In this document: in pieces, positions 26,494 to 34,499 of the stretch | How the letters are laid out: every line of letters starts with the position of its first letter | Numbering within the stretch: position 1 is the stretch's first letter | Source of the DNA: Solibacillus sp. FSL K6-1523 | GTDB taxonomy: Bacteria > Bacillota > Bacilli > Bacillales_A > Planococcaceae | Direction of reading: 5' to 3' | NCBI RefSeq assembly: GCF_038005225.1 | Contig: NZ_JBBOSU010000001.1 | Coordinates: 3,522,001 to 3,586,000 of the forward strand | DNA: 64,000 bases | Position numbers and translations under genes: made by a program | Notes under the pieces: model-generated | What the model saw: the letters and a program-made list of their open reading frames with translations, nothing else | What the model was told of the DNA's origin: nothing | Database searches by the model: none

Positions 26494-27877
26494 AAATCGT
26501 TATTGTAAAGGTACTCCCCTTGCCACGCTTACTTTTGACTTCAATTGTACCGCCATGTGCTTCGACAAGTTCCTTCACAACAGATAGTCCAATACCCGAC
26601 CCTCCAAATGCACGCGACCGTGATTTTTCGACGCGGTATAACTTTTCAAAAATGAAGGCAATCTCATTTGCAGGGATGCCTATACCCGAATCCATTACTG
26701 AAATAATTGTTTTTTCTTCATTTTGACTGACTTGCAAAATAACCTCAGACTGTTCATCTGAATAGTTCAACGCATTATCCAATAAATTAATAACAATTTG
26801 TTCGAGCCGTAACGCATCAGCAAATAGTTGATATTCTCCCTCACAGAGCAAAGTGAGCTTCATATTTTTCATAGCAAATGAAGGCTCAATAAGCTTATGT
26901 ATGCCTTCAAAAAATGGACGAGCGGCAAAAAAAGCTTTCTTTACTGTAAATGAGTTCTCATCCATTTTAGCCAAATCTAATAAGTTTTTCATGAGCTCTT
27001 TCATTCGATTAGACTCTTCAACAATAATTTCTAGATATTGTTGTCGCTCCTGTTCCGTCAAATTGCCCCTCGACATTACTTTTGAATAGCCGATTAAATA
27101 AGTTAAAGGTGTACTTAATTCATGGGCAATTGAAGCAAGAAATTCATTACGTTCCGATTTTAAGCGTTCAAGATCATTCGCCAATTTCTGAATGGATCCT
27201 GCCAATTCTCCCAGCTCGTCTTTACTGCTAACCGACAGACGAACTTGAAAATCGCCCTCACTTAGTTTTTCAGTCGCTTCTTTCATGCGAATTAATGGTC
27301 GCGTAATGACTTTGGACAACACTGCGTAAACAATAAATAACACAATAAAACTTGTCACACCTGCTATAGCAAAATGTAAACTCAAATCGGCTACCATCTC
27401 ATGAATGGAGATCGTACTAGACAACATGATGACATAGCCACTTTGTCCTGTATTTATATCGTATGGATGGGCACTTACAATATATGGTGAATCATGCCAA
27501 TCCGAAACTAAAACTTTATCTTTGTCTGTTTGTAAGCCTACTAAGTATGGTTTTACTTGATCGATCAACTCTGCATTTATTTCGGAAATCCCTAGTATCT
27601 CTCCTTGCTGATCGGTGATGATAACTTCCCGATTGGCATCTCTTTCCATTAAGACGATATGTTTAATTGTCGTATTCGAATAATATTCCATTAATACATC
27701 TCGGTGATTCGCACCATTCGCTAGCAATGTCTCAAATTGCTCATCCACTTTTGAATTGATGATATTTCGATGTAAATAAAACATTAAAAATAAATCCATG
27801 ATAAGTACCACAATAAAAAAATAAGTAGCTAATTTTGTCGAAATTTTATTCACTCTACTCTTAGCTCCCCTTTTCAT
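26492..27877 (-). CDS. Sensor histidine kinase (HAMP-HisKA-HATPase)
   Basis: The membrane kinase of about 461 residues has TM helices near 15-35 and 165-190 bracketing an extracytoplasmic sensor of about 130 residues. HAMP and HisKA follow, with phospho-His in ASIAHELSTPLTYL, then HATPase (NLLDNALNYS, DSGIGI, GGSGIGLSVVKEL). It is transcribed before the response regulator, the reverse of the usual order, with repeat copy 3 in between. The downstream copper oxidase suggests metal or envelope redox sensing; the sensor domain shows no obvious metal motif. The start may instead be the GTG at 27853, which has AAAGGGGAG upstream. Confidence 0.92.
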   Translation of the reverse strand: MKRGAKSRVNKISTKLATYFFIVVLIMDLFLMFYLHRNIINSKVDEQFETLLANGANHRDVLMEYYSNTTIKHIVLMERDANREVIITDQQGEILGISEINAELIDQVKPYLVGLQTDKDKVLVSDWHDSPYIVSAHPYDINTGQSGYVIMLSSTISIHEMVADLSLHFAIAGVTSFIVLFIVYAVLSKVITRPLIRMKEATEKLSEGDFQVRLSVSSKDELGELAGSIQKLANDLERLKSERNEFLASIAHELSTPLTYLIGYSKVMSRGNLTEQERQQYLEIIVEESNRMKELMKNLLDLAKMDENSFTVKKAFFAARPFFEGIHKLIEPSFAMKNMKLTLLCEGEYQLFADALRLEQIVINLLDNALNYSDEQSEVILQVSQNEEKTIISVMDSGIGIPANEIAFIFEKLYRVEKSRSRAFGGSGIGLSVVKELVEAHGGTIEVKSKRGKGSTFTITI

Positions 27878-27943
27878 CAAATTTCCATACTATTATATCG
27901 AATAATTATGGAGAACATATGCAGATATGCTAATACACAGCAA

Positions 27944-27978
27944 AAAGATGGACTATAAAAATTAGCCCATCTTACTTC
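27944..27978 (-). terminator. Intrinsic terminator of DUF3298 gene
   Basis: On the minus strand AAGATGG...CCATCTT followed by TTTGC. Confidence 0.65.
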
Positions 27979-28008
27979 AAATTAATTTATATTCCTGTAC
28001 GCACACGA

Positions 28009-28629
28009 TCAATTATTTTCCGCTAACCGACCGAGTGGACCATTTTCATCGATAATATCCGCTAAGTCATAGACCGAAATCGGAAATATTGGGAAGCCAA
28101 AATAATGTGGTGTAATGTCGAACAACTGAAAATAAACGACAAGCGTCTTATCCGCAATATAAAAATCTTGATCTGGCTTTATTACGGTAAACGGATTAAT
28201 TAACGGGATATTCCGCCGTTTAATTTGTTCATGAATAAGCGCCGAAATTCTTGCAATGTAATCACTATTCGGGATAAACAAATCCTTTAACGTACAAATA
28301 CGTTCCTTTAGCATGTCGAAGGTTAAAGACTTTAAATAACTCATTCCATTGGCAGCATGACTATGATACGTATAATTCGTTTGCGTTAAACTGAGCACTT
28401 GCCTTTGGTTGTTTTTTATTTCATAATACCCTAACATTTCGTCCACAGTTGTCGGCATATTCCCATATTGTTCAATCATGAGCTGTCTTGTTTGCTCAAC
28501 AATCGCATGATTCATCTTCGCCTGCCATTGTGGTCGATGTAAATATTCCACTTGAGGATAAAGAACCATTTGTTTTGCACCATTTCTAATAATATAAGTG
28601 CTTATACTTACTGGCACGAGATGAAGCAT
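28009..28629 (-). CDS. DUF3298 (RsiV-like C-domain) protein
   Basis: The 206-residue protein has the DUF3298/DUF4163 layout: N-terminal VPVSISTYIIRNG...VLYPQVEYL, a central conserved T-F-D-M-L-K-E-R-I-CTLKDLF stretch, and a C-terminal strand set IADKTLVVYFQLFDITPHYFGFPIFPISVYDLADII. In RsiV this fold binds lysozyme outside the cell, but here no signal peptide or TM helix is present, so it seems cytosolic or a stand-alone relative. GGGGGTG precedes the ATG. Own terminator; function unknown. Confidence 0.78.
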   Translation of the reverse strand: MLHLVPVSISTYIIRNGAKQMVLYPQVEYLHRPQWQAKMNHAIVEQTRQLMIEQYGNMPTTVDEMLGYYEIKNNQRQVLSLTQTNYTYHSHAANGMSYLKSLTFDMLKERICTLKDLFIPNSDYIARISALIHEQIKRRNIPLINPFTVIKPDQDFYIADKTLVVYFQLFDITPHYFGFPIFPISVYDLADIIDENGPLGRLAENN

Positions 28630-28708
28630 AGGCGAACACCCCCATTGTTTTAGTTTATTGTATTCAACTAATTTAGAGATGTGTACAGAATTAATTTTCT
28701 ATCGTGAT

Positions 28709-28750
28709 AAAACAAAGGACATTGCCTAAAAGTTCAATATCCCTTGTTTT
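28709..28750 (-). terminator. Hairpin upstream of DUF3298 gene
   Basis: On the minus strand AAAACAAGGGATATTG / CAATGTCCTTTGTTTT pairs fully if G-U pairs are counted (two A-C mismatches on the plus strand). It lies upstream of the DUF3298 start, so it could be a 5'-leader hairpin or a terminator insulating the divergent units. Confidence 0.45.
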
Positions 28751-28863
28751 ATTCATTTTAATTTTTCCTTGTATAAATTATTCCATCAAAAAGCTCCCAT
28801 TCCCTCTTCTTCCACAACACGACAATCTGTATATTCTGAATTATATTACTAATAGTTTACATC

Positions 28864-28890
28864 TAAACTATTTAAATTTACAACCGATAG
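28864..28890 (+). promoter_or_regulatory. Sigma-D (FliA-type) promoter of chemoreceptor
   Basis: TAAA (28864-28867), 15 bases, ACCGATAG (28883-28890): seven-base agreement with CCGATA and exact spacing, 58 bases before the ATG of a chemoreceptor gene. Confidence 0.65.
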
Positions 28891-28947
28891 TTTTACAGTA
28901 ATTCTGTTCTAACTTAACTTAAATGAAAGAGAAGGAGTCCATCATAT

Positions 28948-30945
28948 ATGTTTAAATCTATAAAAACGAAAATTATTTCGGTTGTCATAGTGTTATTTCT
29001 TATAGGCATCGCTTCAATGACAGTTATTAGTAGTACGCAAGTTAAAAATACGACGAAAGAAACAGCTACGGATGCGAGCGCAGCACTCGTCAATGAAATT
29101 AGTTTAGCAATCGAGAATTACCTTGGTCAATATGCAAAAGCGATCGGGCATTTGTCTATGACACCAACAGTAACAAATTTCTCTATTTCTAACGAAGATC
29201 CTCTAACAAGTAACCCCATCCATGCGATTGAGCAAGAATTCAGTAACTTTTTAAAATTTTATGAAGAAGCATCTTCCATTTACCTAGCTCTTCCTACAAA
29301 GGAAATGCTCATTATGCCACAAGCGAATCTTGGCGCTGAATTTGATCCGACAACACGTGAATGGTATAAAGATGCTATTGCAAATCCAGACGTGATTCAA
29401 TGGTCAACACCGTTTATCGATACGGTAACGAATGAGTTTGTTGTGGCTGTTTCGAAAGCTGTCTATTCAAATGATCAATTTATCGGTGTTCTTTCACTTG
29501 ATATTCAACTTTCTACATTAGTAACTGAAATTGAGGCTAGTGATGTCGGCTACAAAGGCTTTCCAATGGTACTAGATACAAACGGGACAGTTGTCGCTCA
29601 CCCATATAGAACCGGGGAAAATTATATGAGCATGCCGTTCATTGCGGCTATGTATGAAGATGGAAACGATCAAAATATTTCTTACTATGAAAGTGATGGG
29701 ATTGATTTTGTCAACGTCCATACAACACTACCTGACATTGGCTGGAAAATATCTGCTATTTATGAAGAAAAAAATATTAATGAGACAGCCAATGATTTAC
29801 GAAATTCAATGTTAGTCGTTGCATTTGTTACATTATTACTAATATCTCTTGCATTATATTTTACAATAAAGCGAATCATTCAACCGATTGGTAAATTAAA
29901 ATCCTCTATGCATTCGGTATCACAAGGGGATCTCACTGTTCGCTCCACGATTAAAACAAACGATGAGATTGGTGAACTTAGCGATAATTTCAATCTAATG
30001 ATTGATAATATGAATACGATTATTGCAGTTGTTAATGACTCTGCTTCCAATGTCCGCGCTAGCTCTGAAAGCTTAAGTGCCGTTGCCGAAGAAACAAATG
30101 CATCAAGTGAAGAAATTGCACTTGCTATGACGGAAATCGCTGAAGGTGCCTCAAAATCAGCGGAAGATGCTGAAACTGTTACAGAACGCACAGAGCTTCT
30201 TGGTCAGCAAATTAATGAAATCACTACGAAAGCTGAAATGATGTCCCATATTGCGACAGAAGCCGATGATATGAATATGAGCGGACAAGCTCAAATGCAA
30301 CAACTAAAAACTTCTTTCGATGATTGGGAATCCAATTTACAATCGATGTCTGAAGTAATTCATACGCTAGAATCTAAAGTAAAAGCAATTGGCGGTGTTA
30401 TGGAAACAATTACTCAAATTTCGTCACAAACAAATTTATTAGCATTAAATGCGAGTATTGAAGCTGCACGCGCTGGAGAGCATGGGAAAGGTTTCGCAGT
30501 CGTTGCCGAAGAAGTACGTAAGCTGGCTGAACAATCTGCACGTGCTACAGAAGAAGTAAAAGTAACGGTTCAAGAATTACAATCGGAATCTAAATTAGTA
30601 ACGAAACAAATGAATGACACACGTGAAAATTTCCAACTTCAAAGTATAGTTGTTCACGATACTGGAGTGACTTTCGAGGAGATTTCTACATTAATGGCAA
30701 GCATGCACGACTCGATTAATACTGTTTATGCAGAGCTCCAAAAAGTCGCATTGCACAAAAATAATGTTGCTGAAACCATTCAAACAATGGCGGCTACCTC
30801 TCAAGAGACTGCTGCAACTTGTGAAGAAGTGAATGCCTCGACAACGGAACAGCTCCATGCGATTCATTCGGTCACAACTGCGGCAGAAACATTAACAAAT
30901 TTAAGTGAAGATTTAACGAAAGCAATTAATCGCTTTAAAGTTTAA
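28948..30945 (+). CDS. Methyl-accepting chemotaxis protein with dCache sensor
   Basis: A 665-residue receptor with TM1 at about 8-28, an extracytoplasmic double-Cache domain of about 250 residues, TM2 at about 288-308, HAMP, and a signalling domain with tip [21 protein letters not shown]. Within the dCache, [41 protein letters not shown] is the typical small-ligand pocket. Amino or organic acids are usual ligands for this class; the specific one cannot be read. AGAAGGAG precedes the ATG. The stop codon overlaps the start of repeat copy 4. Confidence 0.94.
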   Translation: MFKSIKTKIISVVIVLFLIGIASMTVISSTQVKNTTKETATDASAALVNEISLAIENYLGQYAKAIGHLSMTPTVTNFSISNEDPLTSNPIHAIEQEFSNFLKFYEEASSIYLALPTKEMLIMPQANLGAEFDPTTREWYKDAIANPDVIQWSTPFIDTVTNEFVVAVSKAVYSNDQFIGVLSLDIQLSTLVTEIEASDVGYKGFPMVLDTNGTVVAHPYRTGENYMSMPFIAAMYEDGNDQNISYYESDGIDFVNVHTTLPDIGWKISAIYEEKNINETANDLRNSMLVVAFVTLLLISLALYFTIKRIIQPIGKLKSSMHSVSQGDLTVRSTIKTNDEIGELSDNFNLMIDNMNTIIAVVNDSASNVRASSESLSAVAEETNASSEEIALAMTEIAEGASKSAEDAETVTERTELLGQQINEITTKAEMMSHIATEADDMNMSGQAQMQQLKTSFDDWESNLQSMSEVIHTLESKVKAIGGVMETITQISSQTNLLALNASIEAARAGEHGKGFAVVAEEVRKLAEQSARATEEVKVTVQELQSESKLVTKQMNDTRENFQLQSIVVHDTGVTFEEISTLMASMHDSINTVYAELQKVALHKNNVAETIQTMAATSQETAATCEEVNASTTEQLHAIHSVTTAAETLTNLSEDLTKAINRFKV

Positions 30946-31224
30946 CTTAATTCAGCAAATTTATTTGTACCGAAAGCGAAGCGGCAGGTACAGAAATCCC
31001 CTACTTATAAGGGGGTTGAATGCCAAAAAGGGAAGGTTATTCAGCGGGGGTTCAAATCTCAGCTGAAGGAGATGAACCCAGGCTAAGAACGCCACATCGT
31101 GTGGCAACGCCTGAGTGACCAACATCGTGTTGGCCCAAGCCCCGGCGGATGTCACAGATTTTTAAGGGAAGTTTTTCGAGCTAGCTCGAAAAAATCTGGA
31201 CGCAATTACGCCGAGGCGTAATTG
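30944..31224 (+). repeat. Stop-codon-associated modular hairpin repeat, copy 4 (longest form)
   Basis: It begins AACTTAATTCAGC, overlapping the chemoreceptor TAA by two bases. It has an extra segment TTTGTACC...GGTACAG, then CCCCTACTTATAAGGGGG, TTGAATGCC, ATTCAGC-GGGGGTTCAAATCTC-GCTGAA, hairpins GCCACATCGTGTGGC and CCAACATCGTGTTGG, GGCGGATGTCACAG, a stem on TTTTTCGAGCTAGCTCGAAAAA, and the closing CAATTACGCCGAGGCGTAATTG palindrome. It is followed eight bases later by a terminator. Confidence 0.92.
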
Positions 31225-31231
31225 ATAAAAT

Positions 31232-31266
31232 AACCCCACTGAATATTAAATTCAGTGGGGTTTTCT
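31232..31266 (+). terminator. Intrinsic terminator after repeat copy 4
   Basis: AACCCCACTGAAT / ATTCAGTGGGGTT followed by TTCT; ends the chemoreceptor-repeat transcript. Confidence 0.85.
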
Positions 31267-31315
31267 AATTTAGCACCTAAATTCGATCGGTATTACGCAT
31301 TCAAAATCAATCGAA

Positions 31316-31825
31316 TTATTTCGACAATGCTAATTGGATATGTGCTAAATGATGCTCTTCATGCCATGATAATTTTGCCATTTTTTTCGCTACTGTTATT
31401 TCTCCATTTTCCTGATGAGTAAAAATTCGATCCAATTGCTCTTCGGTTAAACTAGCACCTAAACATACGATGCGTTCATTGATTCCTTCTAACATTTTAA
31501 TCGAACTTTTTACCGGAAGTTTCGTGTCTGGTTGAATTGCCCATTTATCTTGATCAAATCCTGGTACTGTTGGATTTTCATCTGTTAAAGCGATTTTCAA
31601 ACGTTGATACATATTTAACTGTGAATCTGCAATATGATGAACAAGTTGACGTATTGTCCAGCTGCCATCTTTATATGTTTTGCTTAATTCCTCATCACTT
31701 AACGGATCAACCACTTCTCTTAATCGATTTGTGTACGTTTCGATTTCCTTTAACCATTGTTGTAGTTTTTCTGCTGTTACTTTGTCAGGTACTTGTAATT
31801 TCCCAATTGGAAACGTTACGCTCAT
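31316..31825 (-). CDS. yfiT: YfiT/BstA-like DinB-superfamily protein (bacillithiol transferase type)
   Basis: The 169-residue four-helix protein matches YfiT: FPIGKLQVPDKVTAEKL..., DGSWTIRQLVHHIADSQLNMY and a C-terminal WHEEHHLAHI. The three metal-binding His positions (HH in helix 2 and the H-x-x-x-H pair in helix 4) are present. YfiT-like proteins are Zn or Ni binding and include bacillithiol S-transferases for detoxification; that activity is inferred. The ATG at 31825 has GAGGG seven bases upstream; upstream ATG/GTG codons in frame lack a ribosome site. Confidence 0.9.
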   Translation of the reverse strand: MSVTFPIGKLQVPDKVTAEKLQQWLKEIETYTNRLREVVDPLSDEELSKTYKDGSWTIRQLVHHIADSQLNMYQRLKIALTDENPTVPGFDQDKWAIQPDTKLPVKSSIKMLEGINERIVCLGASLTEEQLDRIFTHQENGEITVAKKMAKLSWHEEHHLAHIQLALSK

Positions 31826-32010
31826 TTTCAATCCCTCATTTCTCATTGTCACTACACTTGTTACTATTCGCCTTTAAAACGGATTGTCCTCCTATTTTTC
31901 ATTCAAACATTTCGCGATTGAATTGCTGGAAATACTACTGCCCACCACTTTTATTGGAATTATTTTGAAATCGTCTATATAATAAAGTGAAAAGATTTAG
32001 GAGGAATCCG

Positions 32011-33723
32011 ATGTCATTAAACAAATTACCTATTTGGATTGTTTCATTACTTTGCTTACTGTTGATGAGTGCATGTACAAACGAGACTGCGCCAACGAAA
32101 GAAGAAGTACAACCACCACGCGAAGAGCAAGAGCAAAAGGTTAATTTTGACGCTGCCATTGAAAAGAAAAATACCGAATTGGAATTAGCACCATTAGAGC
32201 TCACAAGCTATAGCGAGGAAATCGGTGCAAAGTTAACACAGCCAACCCACACCAATTTTGCAGTCAGTGAATTTGTAACAATTGAAGGATCAATTGAACA
32301 GCATGAACAAGTAAAAGAGAATTTTGTATGGATTAAAATTCAGTTCAATGGCGATTCACTTGCTGATAACACTTTAGAATATTACGCACCAATACAAAAT
32401 GGGAAGTTCAAACAGCAGATGACACTCTTTAATGGAGAGGGAGATTATTACATCACTGTAATGGTGCCAAGTAAAGACCGAGAGAACTATTACTATGACT
32501 TGGCGAAATTTAATGTTTTTAATGTAAATCCAAACCTCCAGCGAGATATTACTTATACTTCCTTTGGCCAAGAAGCAGGTTTATCAATTCAAGACCCGGA
32601 TAGTGGCTACGTAAATGCAAACGAGGTTTTCCTTTTAACAGGGAAAATCGATACAATAAACAGTCCAAATGAAACCGTAATGCTCGAACTCATAAAAGAG
32701 GGTCAATCATGGAAGCATGTACTTCCGATAAAAAATGATGAATTCACATATAATCTTCCTTTATTTTACGGTAAAGGAGTCCACAAATTAAAAATTTACG
32801 TACCTGATAAGGTGAAAGAAAACTATTACCAAGAAGGCTCCATCCTATACATTGATAACGAGTCTGACTTTATTTCTAAACCAATCACATATACCACGAC
32901 TTACGCTGAACGGGGAGTCACACTCTCTTCGCCTACTTATGGTGGTGGAGAAACCAATCTTACTTATCGAATTAAAGGATCAATTGACAAAGATGCGCCT
33001 TTTGCAAAAGAAACAAATCACCTCTACATTACGACTAAAAAAGATAGCGACGAGGCATTGGCTGTTATCCCTGTTACTGATTACACATTCGATGACGAAT
33101 TTTATTTACGTTTTGGTCCAGGAACATATGAAGTAACGGTAAGTGTTCCGAAGATAAAAGAAAAAAATAGTGCGCAATACTTTTATTATCACGTGGCCAA
33201 TTTTACAGTTGAGAACACGGCACCTGAAGACCAACGCGATTCTCTACCATCACGAGGTGTTCAATCCGATTCTCCTGAAATTATGGCAATAGCGGATAAG
33301 CTCCTAACCGATACAATGTCAGATCGTGATAAAGCAAAAGCGATCTATGAATACACAGCGAAAACAATTTCCTATGATGTGAAGAAGTTGAAGAACAGCG
33401 AGTTTGAGTGGGATGATAGTGCGTTAAAAGTGCTCAATTTAAAAACAGGAATTTGCCAAGACTATACGTATCTTGCCCTCGCCCTACTTCGAGCAGGTGG
33501 CATGGAAGCAAGGTATGTGGCAGGTACAGCTGGAGCCGGTTTTAATTTTTCCCGCCACGCTTGGGTGGAAGTAAAAGTTGATGGTGAATGGCTAACAATG
33601 GACCCGACATGGGGTTCGGGTTATATAGATAAAGGTATATTCGTCGCAAACTATACAGAGGATTTCTTTGAGCCATCAGAAGAAGCATTTAAAACACATA
33701 CGCGACAACAGGTCGAATATTAA
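32011..33723 (+). CDS. Transglutaminase-like lipoprotein with Ig-like repeats
   Basis: A 570-residue lipoprotein (signal peptide, lipobox LMSAC). The body holds about three repeated beta-sandwich units, each ending in a phrase like 'Y-x-x-x-V-x-V-P-x-K-x-x-E-N-Y-Y-Y'. A C-terminal transglutaminase-core domain has the Cys of GICQDYTYLALALLRAGG, the His of RHAWVEV and the Asp of LTMDPTWG. It acts on the outer face of the membrane, perhaps as a protease or cross-linking enzyme of the cell wall. The ATG at 32011 has AGGAGG six bases upstream; a GTG eight codons earlier includes that site. Confidence 0.9.
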   Translation: MSLNKLPIWIVSLLCLLLMSACTNETAPTKEEVQPPREEQEQKVNFDAAIEKKNTELELAPLELTSYSEEIGAKLTQPTHTNFAVSEFVTIEGSIEQHEQVKENFVWIKIQFNGDSLADNTLEYYAPIQNGKFKQQMTLFNGEGDYYITVMVPSKDRENYYYDLAKFNVFNVNPNLQRDITYTSFGQEAGLSIQDPDSGYVNANEVFLLTGKIDTINSPNETVMLELIKEGQSWKHVLPIKNDEFTYNLPLFYGKGVHKLKIYVPDKVKENYYQEGSILYIDNESDFISKPITYTTTYAERGVTLSSPTYGGGETNLTYRIKGSIDKDAPFAKETNHLYITTKKDSDEALAVIPVTDYTFDDEFYLRFGPGTYEVTVSVPKIKEKNSAQYFYYHVANFTVENTAPEDQRDSLPSRGVQSDSPEIMAIADKLLTDTMSDRDKAKAIYEYTAKTISYDVKKLKNSEFEWDDSALKVLNLKTGICQDYTYLALALLRAGGMEARYVAGTAGAGFNFSRHAWVEVKVDGEWLTMDPTWGSGYIDKGIFVANYTEDFFEPSEEAFKTHTRQQVEY

Positions 33724-33816
33724 CGAAATGTTTTATATTGCATAAAATAAATAAGAAAGATAAAAAAATAAAAGGATGATGTATAAAATGACATTGTTGA
33801 TTTGGTGTGAAATTCA

Positions 33817-33936
33817 ATGACTAAAGTATATCCCCTTTATAACGACAAACAGATAACTGATGGCTGGGATATGGATCGATGGGAAGATGACGGTGGCAGA
33901 AGTATTAGTACAGCAAAGGATTCCAATCGTCATTAA
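33817..33936 (+). CDS. Possible 39-residue peptide
   Basis: An open frame beginning MTKVYPLYNDKQITDGW and rich in Asp, Trp and Arg fills part of the 342-bp gap before the YjcZ gene. The ribosome site is weak (GGTG), and I recognise no family. It could be a small spore protein or chance. Confidence 0.25.
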   Translation: MTKVYPLYNDKQITDGWDMDRWEDDGGRSISTAKDSNRH

Positions 33937-34065
33937 AATGTAAAGAAAGCATTTGCACTTCATATCAATCCAACAGTTTTATTAAATAGACGGCTTTATT
34001 GGTTGTTTATCCCCCCTCCTTTTCCATTCATGACATATTTTATACAGAAGAGAGGAGGAGTTATT

Positions 34066-34224
34066 ATGGGTTACTCTAATAATGCATGTGGATATGATAA
34101 TTGTAGTTGCAATAACTATAATGGAGGATATGGTGGAGGCAACAAGTTCTCATTCGTACTTTTAGTTGTTCTGTTCATCCTATTAATTATTGTTGGTGCT
34201 TCTTTTGTTAACAAACCGTGCTAA
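34066..34224 (+). CDS. YjcZ-family sporulation peptide
   Basis: A 52-residue peptide: a Cys/Asn/Tyr/Gly-rich head (MGYSNNACGYDNCSCNN...GGYGGG) followed by one hydrophobic helix with the family core FSFVLLVVLFILLIIVGASF. This is the YjcZ pattern of small membrane peptides made during sporulation. AGAGGAGGAG precedes the ATG. It supports a spore-former. The promoter (expected to be sporulation-specific) was not identified. Confidence 0.88.
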   Translation: MGYSNNACGYDNCSCNNYNGGYGGGNKFSFVLLVVLFILLIIVGASFVNKPC

Positions 34225-34402
34225 CACGTGAACAATGTATACAGTTCATATTATATTAGGTAATGCTTAACGTTTTATCGATTTAAGCACTTTACCCCAA
34301 AAATACATCCTTGCCTTAATTTCGGATGACTACTCTAAAACAACGTTATCGCCATGTAAAAATGCTTTTTCTTATATTTAGATTTATTCATCAACCAACA
34401 CA

Positions 34403-34448
34403 AAATCCCACAGAAAATAGTCGACTTGTCGGCTTTTCTGTGGGATTT
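34403..34448. terminator. Bidirectional intrinsic terminator
   Basis: AAATCCCACAGAAAA / TTTTCTGTGGGATTT around a loop that can itself pair GTCGAC/GTCGGC. It ends the large minus-strand kinase gene. Confidence 0.85.
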
Positions 34449-34499
34449 ATTTTCGAGAATTTTTCTAATTACGGAACACCTATAAAACCCCAGACAATT

